Assembly (NCBI RefSeq): GCF_020497125.1
Contig: NC_059072.1
Location: 75,151,697 to 75,215,696, forward strand
Length of the DNA stretch: 64,000 nt
Reading direction: 5' to 3'
Source: Mauremys mutica
Lineage: Eukaryota > Chordata > Testudines > Geoemydidae
Shown here: in pieces, positions 35,691-47,704 of the stretch
How the letters are laid out: each line of letters starts with the position of its first letter
How positions within the stretch are numbered: position 1 is the stretch's first letter
Position numbers and translations under genes: made by a program
Notes under the pieces: model-generated
The model's database searches: none
Told to the model about the DNA's origin: nothing
Seen by the model: the letters and a program-made list of their open reading frames with translations, nothing else

Positions 35691-36033
35691 GCGAACAGGG
35701 GCTGCTAACAGGGAGTTTCACAAGGGAGTTCTCCAGGTGAAGGAGGAGCTAATACAGCATCTGTGGGGTAAGTGACTGTCTGTAGTGTGTGTTTGTTTGT
35801 GTTTGGGGGTTACTTGCTGTGTGCTGAGCTTGTGTTTGTCAGTCTGTTTGTTTGTTTGGTTGTTTGAGGGACCGTGTGCTCTGGCTGGCAGTTGGAGGCA
35901 GGTTTGAAAGCTCGAAGCCTCTGGTAATTGGCTGAGCCTTAATCAGTGGGCGGGGCATTCACTCAGGCCAGGGCTTTATAAAGCCGCGCACAAGCGACCA
36001 GGGGCTGCTAACAGGGAGTTTCGCAAGGGAGTT
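35691..36033 (+). promoter_or_regulatory. CR1 5' UTR promoter region with duplicated 40-bp block
   Basis: The block starting GCGAACAGGGGCTGC (35691-35730) recurs at 35994-36033 with 38 of 40 bases equal, 303 bp apart. The second copy starts about 20 bp after the TATA-like box, where transcription would begin. A donor-like GGTAAGTG lies near 35768. This suggests a tandem promoter monomer, but function is inferred only. Confidence 0.5.
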
Positions 36034-36168
36034 TAGAAGGGGAGTGGGAAGGGAGTGGGAGCCCCTCGCCAGCCCTAACCCCTTCCCCGTGGCCCCCCCT
36101 AAAACCTATAAACCGAACCACATTCCAAAACTACTTCCGTAAACCACCCTTTCACTAACTAGGAGACA

Positions 36169-37092
36169 ATGCAGGCAGAAGCCCAGCAGCAGAGTGGGGG
36201 CTATCCAGTTTATTGCGCTGAGTGTTGCATGTATGATTACCTGTCCTGTGGGCGGGTGGCGTATGTGTGCAGTCGGTGCAAGGAGCTCCTGGCCCTCAGA
36301 GACCATGTACGGACTTTGGAGGCCCGGGTGGCGGAACTGGAGGAGCTGAGAGAGGCAGAGAGGTATGTTGATGAGGCTTTCCGGGACACTGTAGAATTGT
36401 CCCACCTCCGCTTAGACAGCTCCTGTGCTGTTGAGGAGGAAGAAGGGCCCAGGGAAGTAGAGCAGTCAATGGGAGCAGAGGGAAACCTTCCCGTAGTTGG
36501 GACCCTCCTTCCAGATGGTGCTGGGGTTGCCTCTCGCACTGAGGTTGCCTCTCCAGGGGAGGGAACTCCAGTTTCTAGGAAAAGGCAGGTGTTAGTAATG
36601 GGAGATTCGATTATTAGAAATGTAGATAGCTGGGTCTGTGATGACCGGGAGAACCATATGGTGACTTGCCTGCCTGGTGTGAAGGTTGCGGATCTCTCGA
36701 GGCATCTAGATAGACTTATGTGTAGTGCTGGGGAGGAGCCGGTGGTCGTGGTACATGTAGGTACCAATGACATAGGGAAGGGTAGGAGAGATGTCCTGGA
36801 AGCCAAATTTAGGCTGCTAGGGAAGAGACTGAAATCCAGGACCTCTATGGTGGCATTTTCAGAAATGCTCCCAGTTCCACACGCAGGGCCAGGTAGGCAG
36901 GCAGAGCTTCAGAGTCTCAATGCGTGGATGAGACGATGGCGTAGAGAAGAGGGGTTCACGTTCATTAGGAACTGGGGAAACTTCTGGGATGGGAGGAGCC
37001 TATACAGGAGAGACGGGCTCCACCTAAACCAAAGTGGAACCAGACTGCTGGCACTAAACATTAAAAAGGTTGTAGAGCAGTTTTTAAACTAG
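36169..37092 (+). CDS. CR1 ORF1 protein with esterase domain
   Basis: 307 residues, intact. Residues 16-37 hold a Cys-rich zinc-binding-like segment (CAECC, then CSRC), followed by a coiled coil at about 40-70 and an acidic linker. Residues 140-307 form an SGNH/GDSL esterase domain of the type known in CR1/L2 ORF1 proteins. Block I is [10 protein letters not shown] (Ser147), block III is HVGTNDIG (Asn200) and block V is DGLHLNQSG (Asp282, His285), so all catalytic residues are present. ORF1 proteins bind the element's RNA; the esterase may act on lipids or membranes, but its role is unsettled. The start chosen is the first Met of the frame. The stop lies 35 bp before the ORF2 Met, so ORF2 probably depends on reinitiation or a similar mechanism. 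Confidence 0.93.
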   Translation: MQAEAQQQSGGYPVYCAECCMYDYLSCGRVAYVCSRCKELLALRDHVRTLEARVAELEELREAERYVDEAFRDTVELSHLRLDSSCAVEEEEGPREVEQSMGAEGNLPVVGTLLPDGAGVASRTEVASPGEGTPVSRKRQVLVMGDSIIRNVDSWVCDDRENHMVTCLPGVKVADLSRHLDRLMCSAGEEPVVVVHVGTNDIGKGRRDVLEAKFRLLGKRLKSRTSMVAFSEMLPVPHAGPGRQAELQSLNAWMRRWRREEGFTFIRNWGNFWDGRSLYRRDGLHLNQSGTRLLALNIKKVVEQFLN

Positions 37093-37127
37093 GAGATGGG
37101 GGAAAGCCGACTGCTGCAGAGGAGCGT

Positions 37128-40103
37128 GTGGATCGGACACAGACTTCTCTTAGGGGAGAGTCTGATGATAGAGAATCTCCAGGTTATAGTCAGGAGCAGA
37201 GGAATGAGAAGTATAATGTAAGGGCCGGATCAGATGATAAACAGTCACATAAAAAAGAATCTGGCACATCAGAAAAAGGCAGGCTAATAAACAGGGACAA
37301 GTTTTTAAAGTGCTTGTACACAAATGCCAGAAGTCTAAATAATAAGATGGGTGAACTAGAGTGCCTTGTGATAAAGGAGGATATAGATATAATAGGCATC
37401 ACAGAAACCTGGTGGACTGAGAGCAATCAATGGGACACAATCATTCCGGGGTACAAAATATATCGGAAGGACAGAACAGGCAGTGCAGGGGGAGGAGTGG
37501 CACTATATGTTAAAGAAAGTGTAGATTCAAATGAAGTAAAAATCTTAAGCGAATCCACAGGTTCCATAGAGTCTCTATGGATAGAAATTTCATGCTCTAG
37601 TAAAAATATAACAGTAGGGATCTATTATCAACCACCTGACCAGGACAGTAATAGTGATGATGAAATGCTAAGGGAAATTAGAGAGACTATCAAAATTAAG
37701 AACCCAATAATAGTGGGGGATTTCAATTATCCCCATATTGACTGGGAACATTTCACTTCAGGACGAAATGCAGAGATAAAATTTCTCGATACTTTAAATG
37801 ACTGCTTCATGGAGCAGCTGGTACGGGAACCCACAAGGGGAGAGGCGACTCTATATTTAATCCTGAGTGGAGCACAGGAGCTGGTCCAAGAGGTAACTAT
37901 AGCAGGACCGCTTGGAAATAGTGACCATAATACAATAGCATTCAACATCCCTGTGAGTGGAAGAACATCTCAACTGCCCAACACTGTGGCCTTTAATTTC
38001 AAAAGGGGGAACTATACAAAAATGAGGGGGTTAGTTAGACAAAAGTTAAAAGGTACAGTGACTAAAGTGAAATCCCTGCAAGTTGCGTGGGCCCTTTTTA
38101 AAGACACCATAATAGAGGCCCAACTTCAATGTATACCCCAAATTAAGAAAAACAGTAAAAGAACTAAAAAAGAGCCACCGTGGCTTAACAACCATGTAAA
38201 AGAAGCAGTAAGAGATAAAAAGACTTCCTTTAAAAAGTGGAAGTCAAATCCTAGTGAGGCAAATAGAAAGGAGCACAAACACTGCCAACTTAAGTGCAAG
38301 AGTGTAATAAGAAAAGCCAAAGAGGAGTTTGAAGAACGGCTAGCCAAAAACTCCAAAGGTAATAACAAAATGTTTTTTAAGTACATCAGAAGCAGGAAGC
38401 CTGCTAAACAACCAGTGGGGCCCCTTGATGATCAAAATTCAAAAGGAGCGCTTAAAGATGATAAAGTCATTGCGGAGAAACTAAATGGATTCTTTGCTTC
38501 AGTCTTCACGGCTGAGGATGTTAGGGAGATTCCCAAACGTGAGCTGGCTTTTGTAGGTGACAAATCTGAGGAACTGTCACAGATTGAAGTATCACTAGAG
38601 GAGGTTTTGGAATTAATTGATAAACTCAACATTAACAAGTCACCGGGACCAGATGGCATTCACCCAAGAGTTCTGAAAGAACTCAAATGTGAAGTTGCGG
38701 AACTATTAACTAAGGTTTGTAACCTGTCCTTTAAATCGGCTTCGGTACCCAATGACTGGAAGTTAGCTAATGTAACGCCAATATTTAAAAAGGGCTCTAG
38801 GGGTGATCCTGGCAATTACAGACCGGTAAGTCTAACGTCGGTACCGGGCAAATTAGTTGAAACAATAGTAAAGAATAAAATTGTCAGACACATAGAAAAA
38901 CATAAACTCTTGAGCAATAGTCGACATGGTTTCTGTAAAGGGAAATCGTGTCTTACTAATCTATTAGAGTTCTTTGAAGGGGTCAACAAACATGTGGACA
39001 AGGGGGATCCAGTGGACATAGTGTACTTAGATTTCCAGAAAGCCTTTGACAAGGTCCCTCACCAAACGCTCTTGCGTAAATTAAGCTGTCATGGGATAAA
39101 AGGAAAGGTCCTTTCATGGATTGAGAACTGGTTGAAGGACAGGGAACAAAGGGTAGGAATTAATGGTAAATTCTCAGAATGGAGAGGGGTAACTAGTGGT
39201 GTTCCCCAAGGGTCAGTCCTAGGACCAATCCTATTCAATTTATTCATAAATGATCTGGAGAAAGGGGTAAACAGTGAGGTGGCAAAGTTTGCAGATGATA
39301 CTAAACTACTCAAGATAGTTAAGACCAAAGCAGATTGTGAAGAACTTCAAAAAGATCTCACAAAACTAAGTGATTGGGCAACAAAATGGCAAATGAAATT
39401 TAATGTGGATAAATGTAAAGTAATGCACATTGGAAAAAATAACCCCAACTATACATACAACATGATGGGGGCTAATTTAGCTACAACGAGTCAGGAAAAA
39501 GATCTTGGAGTTATCGTGGATAGTTCTCTGAAGATGTCCACGCAGTGTGCAGAGGCGGTCAAAAAAGCAAACAGGATGTTAGGAATCATTAAAAAGGGGA
39601 TAGAGAATAAGACGGAGAATATATTATTGCCCTTATATAAATCCATGGTACGCCCACATCTCGAATACTGTGTACAGATGTGGTCTCCTCACCTCAAAAA
39701 AGATATTCTAGCACTAGAAAAGGTTCAGAAAAGAGCAACTAAAATGATTAGGGGTTTAGAGAGGGTCCCATATGAGGAAAGATTAAAGAGGCTAGGACTC
39801 TTCAGTTTGGAAAAGAGAAGACTAAGGGGGGACATGATAGAGGTATATAAAATCATGAGTGATGTTGAGAAAGTGGATAAGGAAAAGTTATTTACTTATT
39901 CCCATAATACAAGAACTAGGGGTCACCAAATGAAATTAATAGGCAGCAGGTTTAAAACAAATAAAAGGAAGTTCTTCTTCACGCAGCGCACAGTCAACTT
40001 GTGGAACTCCTTACCTGAGGAGGTTGTGAAGGCTAGGACTATAACAATGTTTAAAAGGGGACTGGATAAATTCATGGTGGCTAAGTCCATAAATGGCTAT
40101 TAG
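37128..40103 (+). CDS. CR1 ORF2: endonuclease and reverse transcriptase
   Basis: 991 residues, intact. An APE-type endonuclease occupies about 60-275: YTNARS (Asn66), ITETWW (Glu93), [11 protein letters not shown] (Asp198, Asn200) and NSDHNTIAF (Asp266, His267). At residue 243, TLYLILSG has Tyr where the family normally has Asp (TLDL), which could weaken nicking. A linker ([29 protein letters not shown]) leads to the RT at about 545-800: [23 protein letters not shown] (Asp635), [13 protein letters not shown] and KFADDTKLL (Asp723 and Asp724). The C-terminal region has [13 protein letters not shown] and ends GRSL-like in SINGY. ORF2 nicks the target and copies the element's RNA in place. Length and motif order are normal for full-length CR1. 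Confidence 0.96.
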   Translation: MDRTQTSLRGESDDRESPGYSQEQRNEKYNVRAGSDDKQSHKKESGTSEKGRLINRDKFLKCLYTNARSLNNKMGELECLVIKEDIDIIGITETWWTESNQWDTIIPGYKIYRKDRTGSAGGGVALYVKESVDSNEVKILSESTGSIESLWIEISCSSKNITVGIYYQPPDQDSNSDDEMLREIRETIKIKNPIIVGDFNYPHIDWEHFTSGRNAEIKFLDTLNDCFMEQLVREPTRGEATLYLILSGAQELVQEVTIAGPLGNSDHNTIAFNIPVSGRTSQLPNTVAFNFKRGNYTKMRGLVRQKLKGTVTKVKSLQVAWALFKDTIIEAQLQCIPQIKKNSKRTKKEPPWLNNHVKEAVRDKKTSFKKWKSNPSEANRKEHKHCQLKCKSVIRKAKEEFEERLAKNSKGNNKMFFKYIRSRKPAKQPVGPLDDQNSKGALKDDKVIAEKLNGFFASVFTAEDVREIPKRELAFVGDKSEELSQIEVSLEEVLELIDKLNINKSPGPDGIHPRVLKELKCEVAELLTKVCNLSFKSASVPNDWKLANVTPIFKKGSRGDPGNYRPVSLTSVPGKLVETIVKNKIVRHIEKHKLLSNSRHGFCKGKSCLTNLLEFFEGVNKHVDKGDPVDIVYLDFQKAFDKVPHQTLLRKLSCHGIKGKVLSWIENWLKDREQRVGINGKFSEWRGVTSGVPQGSVLGPILFNLFINDLEKGVNSEVAKFADDTKLLKIVKTKADCEELQKDLTKLSDWATKWQMKFNVDKCKVMHIGKNNPNYTYNMMGANLATTSQEKDLGVIVDSSLKMSTQCAEAVKKANRMLGIIKKGIENKTENILLPLYKSMVRPHLEYCVQMWSPHLKKDILALEKVQKRATKMIRGLERVPYEERLKRLGLFSLEKRRLRGDMIEVYKIMSDVEKVDKEKLFTYSHNTRTRGHQMKLIGSRFKTNKRKFFFTQRTVNLWNSLPEEVVKARTITMFKRGLDKFMVAKSINGY

Positions 40104-40301
40104 CCAGGATGGGTAAGAATGGTGTCCCTAGCCTCTGTTCATCAGAGGATGGAGATGGATGGCAGGAGAGAGATCACTTGATCATTGCCTGTTAGGTTCA
40201 CTCCCTCAGGGGCACCTGGCATTGGCCACTGTCGGTAGACAGATACTGGGCTAGATGGACCTTTGGTCTGACCCGGTACGGCCGTTCTTATGTTCTTATG
40301 T
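40104..40301 (+). other. CR1 3' UTR and tail
   Basis: About 200 bp with CATTGGCCACTGTCGGTAG and GACCCGGTACGGCC, ending in TTCTTATGTTCTTATG. The 8-bp tandem units stand in for poly(A) and are where CR1 reverse transcription starts. Confidence 0.9.
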
Positions 40302-40303
40302 AG

Positions 40304-40507
40304 CAAGGGTTTTGTAAGGAGTTCGTCCCCTCGGTGGCCGCTAAGGACCTGGTCACTGAAACTAGCTTCCTTGGTACTGAGGAGGCCCTGGTAAAATACC
40401 AGCAACTCAGAAAGCACTCTGGGGAGGCCTCTCAGGTGGAGATAAAAGAGCTGCCAGTCATACTGGAGCCTGCAGAGGAAGGTGTGCGCCAGCATACTTC
40501 ACTGTAA
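40304..40507 (+). other. Unassigned open frame directly after the CR1
   Basis: 67 open codons beginning directly after an in-frame TAG and ending TAA. The sequence is acidic and hydrophilic (KDLVTETSFLGTEEALVKYQ). It has no Met start and I recognise no family. Composition looks coding-like. It may be one half of a frame interrupted by the CR1; chance is also possible. Confidence 0.3.
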
Positions 40508-41589
40508 AGGAGTCTATGAAGGCCCTGAAGACAGAAGGCATGGACCTGACTGTAGATACAAACCAGACCCTGTCCACCCTGAAGGGGAGACTCAGGACAC
40601 CCATAAATGTTCTCCCATTAATTTCACTGTATTTGACAGTGAAATCACTTAATTTTAATAGGACTATTACAGGTTTACAGTGTGACAATCAGGCCTTTGA
40701 CAAATGTAATTCTTTATGAAACACTACACATTTCATTAGGTACAATCTACTGTATTTATGTAAGGCTTATTTAGTCACAAGACATTATTTAGAGGTTATG
40801 TTACATGTAGTGAATCTATATAATTAATAAAGTAAAGTGAATGATTAAGGGCTGGATTCTGATATCATTCAGTGTGAGTAAAACTTAGTTTTCAATGTGA
40901 TTACTCATGGGGTAAGGATCTAGTCACACTGAGTATCAAGAACAACTCTTTTAGGGCCAGTTTGTGTGTCAAATTTGTGCTATGAACCTCTGTTAAGTTA
41001 AAAACAAATATTACTGAGTACTGCTATAGTCTCTTAACATAAACCCCACTCAACAAAAACGTTTATACTTTTTATATTTTAATAATCAGGGATGTTTATT
41101 AATGCCCATATTTGATGCATAATTATAAGTGAAAATTAATCTTCATTCTACAAGCCATGGAAATCTTTAGTTGTTTAATACATTATCCGCCTTACATTGC
41201 AAAAACTGAATTTTAAATTGCATACCAGCATGGGATTTCTAATGACTTCATTCCAATGTTCAAAGTATCAGTTACTTGCTCTGAAATCTGAGACTTCAGT
41301 TTATGTTTGTTGGTAAATACTAAAAATAAAAACAAACATAGTTACTATCCAACAAGTCATTTGTTTGGCAACACATTAAAGGGCTGGATCTTCAACTGTT
41401 GCAATTCAGCATCTCTCTGTTGAAGTTAATGACACTACTCTAATTTACACTACCTAAAGTTTGGCCCGATATGTTTAATGTTTTTCATGGTTTATTTGGT
41501 TACATTTTTAAAGCAGTATTACAGACATTCTTCATAATGCTGTAACTTCAGTATTTTATAATGCTAACAGTCTTTCCTTATGGTTTAGA
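40508..41589. other. AT-rich non-coding stretch with an old palindromic repeat
   Basis: Around 41382-41466 the inverted-looking ends GGGCTGGATCTTCAACTG and CTAAAGTTTGGCCC mark an old palindromic MITE-like repeat. Otherwise nothing is recognised. Confidence 0.45.
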
Positions 41590-41770
41590 TTGTGCAGTGG
41601 TGGAACCCAGTTTTTGTGGTTTAGTAATTAGAAGAGGCTCTGCTCCTGGTTGATCTACTAACTTGCTCTTGTACCTTAGACTAGCCACCAAACCTCTCTG
41701 TGTTTATCATGTGTGTAAATTGTATGAAAATGCTTAATATCTACTTATCTGTAGTAAGCCCTTATCAAAT
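41590..41770 (+). repeat. MIR-like SINE remnant
   Basis: The order TTTAGTAATTAGAAGAGGCT, TGGTTGATCTACTAACTTGC, TTAGACTAGCC, ACCTCTCTGTG follows the MIR core and tail. Divergence is high, as expected for this ancient amniote SINE. Confidence 0.5.
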
Positions 41771-42899
41771 CAGGGGACTTGATACCTTCCCCATCCTACT
41801 TTCCTTCCTCCCTCCCAGCAATATTTTCTAAATAACATGATCATCTTGAGAATACCAGCACCTATTGCTGTGAGTTAATTATTGTAATGCATATGCACAT
41901 TTAACATCTTATCAGAATATGACTATTTTTCCTATTCATTTCTTCCTCATTGTTTACCTGAAAAAGCATTTGCTATCACTCTGTTCCCTTAGGCTCAGTA
42001 AAAGTGACTGACTTTTTCATCCCAGGTCTACTGCCACCTCCTAAATCCTGTTCACTGTGTTTCGCTATTGAGGCTCTTCTTTCCTGTCTTCCTGGGCCCT
42101 CCGATTTGTTGGGTTCATGTCATCATTAGTACCAGCCTCCCTAGGCAAAATATGTTGTACATCTGATGGCTGTGTTATGAACCATGCAACTTACCAGGAA
42201 CAGCTTATTAAACATTTTGGGGGCATATTGATGCAGACACTCCTGAAGCTCTTTTTGAGAAGACCAAATGCTCTCTGGCTGTTCAAGCACCACACAAGGA
42301 TGCTCTCAGAACTGCTAGAAGGTTTATGATGGGTAAAGAACCAAGTTCTTTAGAAGATATGTCTCCTGAGAGAGGTGCAAAATACTAGCTAGCATGTGCC
42401 TTCTACCATTGTCATGAATACATGGGGTCTTGTGCAAATCTGTATGGTCTGGATATTAATGGTCTTTTCTATTCACTCCATATTAAACCAGACTCCTTTT
42501 TGGAACAGAATTGGTATGGCTGATCTACTAAGAATATAAGAGTCATGGCAAAACCAAGGGAATCTTGCTACAAACACCATTACACTAACTTCAGGTTGGT
42601 TGGTCATTCTCCCCAGGTGGGTTTCCTTCTCCAGACACACACACAGCATTGTCTCTCTTAGGAGCTCTCCAAGGTATCTGGCTTACTTGCACTACGGCAT
42701 GCCAAGCACAGATGGAAAGTATGCTAACTGCAGAGTTCCTGCATAACTTTTGTCCCTGTCTTCTTGGTTCACTCAGCACCCAAACAAGTGAGACCCCAGC
42801 ACAACTGCAGACAGATTCCAAAAATCACCTAGGCATCTAAACATGTGCCAAGTCCCAGCCGGAGAGCACAACGGTTGTCTTAAGCACGTATAAGCATTT
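41771..42899. other. Non-coding stretch, nothing recognised
   Basis: Short ORFs at 42117-42329 and 42591-42840 lack family signatures, and no element ends are visible. Confidence 0.5.
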
Positions 42900-43020
42900 G
42901 AAAATTCCAGCTTAAGTGTCTTACATAATGTTCCAAAGGAAGTCTATGCCAGTGCTACATATCAAACCCAGGCTCCTGACTCCCAGACTAGTGCCTTAAC
43001 CATCCAGAGCAGTTGTTGCA
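42900..43020 (-). repeat. tRNA-derived (MIR-like) SINE, minus strand
   Basis: On the minus strand it reads GGATGGTTAAGGCACTAGTC (A-box side), then CCTGGGTTTGATATG (B-box side), then GCACTGGCATAGACTTCC. This order is typical of tRNA-derived amniote SINEs. Confidence 0.55.
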
Positions 43021-45086
43021 GATCTGATAGATCATCATTGCTTCAAACAAAAATAGGTAATTGAAAATAGTTACTCTGATTTGTACATGTATTTGGACTG
43101 GGGGTGCAAATTGCAGTTAGAATTCAATTCTGCAATTCCAAATATTACAAGCAGAAATATAATTTGTCTAGAGGGAGGCTGAGTCTTTTGAAAATCTGAC
43201 CCTAAGCATTTGCACAGTTTTCAGTATGTTTATTTAAATCACAATGGCAATCAACTATTTTTGCAACAAATATTTTTATACATTTTCTCTCCCCACTTGC
43301 CTTCTCCCAGAATAGCAAAATTACCATATCATTTACCAGCCCTATAGTATTGTATGTTGAGATCTTAAATTACATTATTTTTAAAAGCCTTACTGCTAAA
43401 TGTTAAGCTTTATTCTTTTCCCACACTTATGTATCTAAAATGGATCTGTTGTTAGATTAAAATTGTTCAGGACACTAATCCATAATTTAAATTACTCTTT
43501 TGAGGGTATTTGTATTGGGAGCAGTGTAGAAGTGAGCAAGTTATTTTGTTTAGACAGTTCAGGTTCACACACACCTCTGTTTTTATTAAGGTATTCTGAG
43601 GGTATCTGGCAAACAGACTTTTCCCCCCTTTTTAAAAAAGGATTTAAGGTCAGCTCTATCAGGCTTAATCTTCCAGTATCCAGACTTTTTGTTGGTTTAT
43701 TTTATAGCTTTAATTAGGTTTGAGGTTTGAACATAAGAGGAAGGGAACAGAATATTGGGTATTAGTGTATAAAAAGGAAATATTTTCCCCTTCATAATAT
43801 AAATAATACAAAAATTGTGTAAAAACTAATAGATTATAGTTCTAGTAGAAAAGAATGTGTCATTTTATGATTCAAGTCAATTATCAAGGATACAATCATT
43901 TTGGCAAATTAGTGCAAGACCTTGGAAAAATTCTATTCTATTTATAGAAGAGCTCCAGAGCAAATTCTGCTCTTTTATATTAAGTAGCAAAATTACAAGT
44001 GCAGAACAAGCACTTTGTAGGATCTATGGCACTTGGCAGGAAATGGGAATTGGTTCTAAGCCAAGGAAACAGCAGCAGAAGTGCTGCTGCTGCTGCTTTG
44101 GAGGAAAGACAAATAGTAAAAAGGAGATGTGCAACAAACATGAGAAGCAGCTCAAGGGAATTGTAACCCAAAGCATGTGCAAGAGGCAGGATGTGATGAA
44201 GAAGAGGTTAAAATGAGCAGATATTTGGACAGTTTTCTGGGAATAGCAACATGCAGCCAAAAAATTACAATATATTCATACAAGCAAGAAACAATTCTTA
44301 TGGGAGAAGTGTTAGGTGATTTGTCAATATTTACTTCATGGTATTTGAAAACAATTTTACTGACAGATGTGGGGGTGGGAGTGGGGGTGGGTGTCTCTCT
44401 CACTATCAGTCCATGAAATTCTGTCTATTGGGGGTAGTTTTTCTGGAACTGAAATGAAGTGGGGTGTTAGTGCCTAAGTTGTAAGAAGATGTCAGAACTG
44501 CGGAGTCCTGCATGCACAGGGCCTCAGTGTCAAAGGACCAGCCCTATCCCCACAAGCCTTGGATTGATTTGGAAGCAGCAGAGAGGGGAGCTGACCCCAG
44601 AGCCACAAATGGCTAAAGGACTAGGAAGAAATCCCACCCAGAAGGTTTTTTTTCTGCCAGCCAACTTATCACGAGAGGATTGGAATGCCACTTCAGTGCA
44701 AGAACTCTGCCCTGCAGAGCTCTTAGGGACAGGGTATTTACAGGCCACCTGGTTGGTTCTCAGCCAATTTGCTGGCACAGCAATGAGGCTGGAGAGAGGA
44801 GCCATCCAGCTTATGCAAGAATATGTGCTTAAGACCATCACTGGAAGGAGGCCTGAATATCACCGAGGTTAGGGGAACAGCCATAGGGAACAGGTTGGGG
44901 AACATTTGTAGCCTGTCTGGAAGACCAACCCAGATGCAGCAGAGGAACCCTGACCAGCATGGCAACCGCAGATGTGGACACCACCCAGCAGACAACCCAG
45001 CAGAGACTGATACTCACCTGTCCAAGCTTGCACCACATACAGCAGAAGGTACCCTGTTTCAGGACTAAGGCCCAAACCCATACGCA
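43021..45086. other. Non-coding stretch, no gene recognised
   Basis: A short CTG-rich run lies at 44083-44097. The 127- and 103-codon ORFs at 44489-44872 and 44841-44530 overlap on opposite strands; neither looks like a known protein, and GC content rises locally, so they are probably chance frames. Confidence 0.5.
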
Positions 45087-45150
45087 GTATTTAGGCTCCT
45101 AACTTCCACTGACTTCAGTTGAAGTTAATGAAAATTAGGAGCCTAAATAC
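45087..45150. repeat. Stem-loop repeat with 16-bp perfect arms
   Basis: GTATTTAGGCTCCTAA (45087-45102) pairs with TTAGGAGCCTAAATAC (45135-45150) across a 32-bp loop. Probably the core of an old palindromic MITE. Confidence 0.75.
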
Positions 45151-45152
45151 CA

Positions 45153-45360
45153 AGGACCTGGCAAGGCCCTAGAGGGCCCTGGGGCAGGAATAGATTGGGG
45201 CCCCTTCTCAAAAATTGGAAATTTCACTTAGATTTATCATCTTGGTAAATTAGATCATAATTACAATGGTGCCTAAGGTAGAGTGGCCTCTCCTGATTGG
45301 GCACCCATAGCTTCTTGGGCCCTGGCACAACTGTACCAATATAGCTATGCTATGGTCCTG
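45153..45360. mobile_element. Possible MITE, low certainty
   Basis: GCCCTGGGGCAGGAATAGATTG and TTGGGGCCCC blocks resemble the MITE at 26444-26584. The ends AAGGACCTGGCAAGG and CTATGGTCCTGC are only weakly inverted. Confidence 0.3.
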
Positions 45361-46019
45361 CTAAATTCCATTGTGGATCTGGGCCTAAGAGACTGGAATT
45401 GCATGCCCTTTGGACTCTTAGTGGGGCTAGAAAGTATTAATCTGTATATCTAGACATTAGAGAGACTTTGTACATCGAAGCAGAGAAGGGTATTTGAGAG
45501 TCCTCATAGGCGTGCCTGAACAGTCCCTTATACTGAGATTTTGCCTCTGCCCAGATAAAAGTGTTTATTGCTGAGCAAAGCAACTGTATGCTCTAGTTAA
45601 TTTCTGACTCCCTAAATATTGTGGAAGAGATCTGGGCCTACTGTGTGGGCGGGGGAAAGGCTATGTCAGGCTCATATAAGAAGCTATGGGATCCATTTAA
45701 TGAACACGGGGTACCCTCACCACAGGAACTAAAGTTCTTTCCTACACAGTTCCTCAGGTCTTAGCCTATTGAGAATTGTACAAAAAGCAGAGGCCCATGT
45801 TTAAGGTCAACTTAATTTTCCAACTTTGTTTTTCAGGGACTTAAAAATTCAAAGGAAATTCAACAAAAACTGACATGAAACCAGACAGAATTTAGCAAAT
45901 GCAAGAAAACCTATTGACTGTCACATGGCTTACCCTCCTCACTATAAACCAGCCCAGACTCAGCTTTGCAAACCTTACTTTTAAGATTGTGAACTTCATC
46001 TGGTTTCATCACACAGCTC
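45361..46019. other. Non-coding stretch, nothing recognised
   Basis: No coding-like frame or element ends. Confidence 0.5.
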
Positions 46020-46170
46020 TGCTGTTGGGCACAAATCAGTACAGATCCGAAGAAGTGAGCTGTAGCTCACGAAAGCTTATGCTGAAATAAATTTGTTAGT
46101 CTCTAAGGGTGCCACAAGTACTCCTGTTCTTTTTGCGGATACAGACTAATACGGCTGCTACTCTGAAAAT
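46020..46170 (+). repeat. Reptile interspersed repeat (GAAAGCTTATGCT type)
   Basis: GAAGTGAGCTGTAGCTCACG, GAAAGCTTATGCTGAAATAA, TTGTTAGTCTCTAAGGG and CAGACTAATACGGCTGC follow one another as in a repeat common in turtles and other sauropsids. A reversed copy is at 60740-60835. Confidence 0.7.
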
Positions 46171-47704
46171 TGACAAAGCAGTAACCCTAACATGCCATTT
46201 ATCACTACTGGTGTCTTTGTGGAACTCAAGTCAGCCAGGCCAAATGTGGAGCCCAATTTAAATTGTGCTGACACCAAATGGATGTCATATCATTATTACT
46301 ATTATAAATTGGCAGGGGAAAAATCGTTCTTTACCAATGAGGGGGGAAATAGCTTCTGTAGTTGCCAAGATCTATAAAGACTTCTACTTCCTACTGGTTT
46401 CTCACAAAACCACGTCAGGTGATGAATTCCGCAGACCATATCAAAAACATCCCTTTCTTCATGCTTTAAGAAGCAACTGAGTTAATCAAGATGGATAACT
46501 GCATACTGCATTGCCCTGACAGTAGCATCCAGGAAACTGTCCTAATTTTATGTTCTTTTTGCCAATACAAGAAGTCCTATACTTACCAAAAGTTCACAGT
46601 GTACTTGCCTCTGTTAAACAACCACCACCACCACCAACAATCCAAAAGGCATGGTTCCTACCCCACTGATTTTACAATCTAGGGACCCAATCCTCCAAAT
46701 ACCCATCTACATTAGTAACTTCACTGATGTAAGTAGAGTTCACACATGCATGTTTGCAGCATCAGGACCCAATCAGACTCATGCTATGTAGTTCAGATAC
46801 GATACCCTGGCACAATTCTGAAGCAGTACAGATATTCTGGGGGAAATCAGATGAAGGCCTGCATTCTGTAAGTGTGTTATCAGAAAGGAAATGTGGCCAT
46901 GATTCCGCAAAGCCCTTAAGCACATGATTAATCTTAAACTCTCTTTGAAACATGTGCACTGACTTCAGTCGACCTTAAGCATGTTTAAATCTAAGAATGT
47001 CCTAAAGATTATGCTGAATGGGAGCCCTTAATGAACAGAATTAAATATTCTTAAGGCAAGGGGCAGCAGGGAAGGACAGGAGTTGGAGGATATAAAAATA
47101 GCTGGGAGAGGCTGTTAGGAGGGTTGAGGGCGTGCAAGCAGTTGCAGGAGTCATATGGAAGAAATCATGGAGATGGTTGTGAAAGAACTGATTGCGCAAT
47201 GTAACAATGCTATAAAAAGGCTGCATCAGTAGGGAGGGGCAGAGTTATCCAAGGCCTTCAAGGTGGAGACAAAGTTTGAACTTGATGCAGTGGGGAAGAA
47301 AGAGCCAGTGGTAGGATTCAAAGAAGAAAGAGAAATTGTCAGATTGACAGGGTAAGTTCATGATCTTCCCAGTTACATTTTGTATGGAATTTGAATCCTT
47401 TCTATAACAATTGTCCCTTAGGGCATGAATAAGGCTTCACCATCCCTCTCTGTCCTGGGCCACTCTTTGAATGTTCTGTGTTGTTAAGTCCCATAAGTTT
47501 TCATTCTCTAAGTACTGTCCAACTGAGGGATTCTTTTGGTTGGCCTCTTTTACAGTGTTCCTCCAGCTGCCCAATGGCATGCCTACCAAGGCAGACGTTC
47601 TGGCTTTGTTATGATGTCACAGTGTACCCCACACACCTCCTGGGTGTGGTGTTGAGGGAGGGCGAGAGAGAGAAAACACACATGTGTGCTCTACAGCCTT
47701 AGTT
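46171..47704. other. Non-coding stretch with weak repeat traces
   Basis: A CCA run lies near 46622-46637. 47210-47350 (GGCCTTCAAGGTGGAGAC, GATGCAGTGGGGAAGAAAG) resembles an old dispersed repeat I cannot name. Otherwise nothing is recognised. Confidence 0.4.

Larger units (their letters stand above)
35691..40301 (+). mobile_element. Full-length CR1 LINE, both ORFs open
   Basis: A 4.6-kb CR1 retrotransposon. It has a long 5' UTR with a GC box (GGGCGGGGC near 35948), a TATA-like TTTATAAAG near 35976 and a 40-bp duplicated segment, then ORF1, a 35-bp spacer, ORF2 and a short 3' UTR. It ends with two tandem TTCTTATG units at 40284-40300. No target-site duplication was recognised, and the 5' limit is set at the first copy of the duplicated segment. 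Two uninterrupted ORFs suggest a very recent insertion. Confidence 0.93.

Noticed and set aside
44489..45081. Overlapping ORFs of 66-127 codons on both strands
   Set aside because: No motif, no splice context and equal openness on both strands; probably chance.
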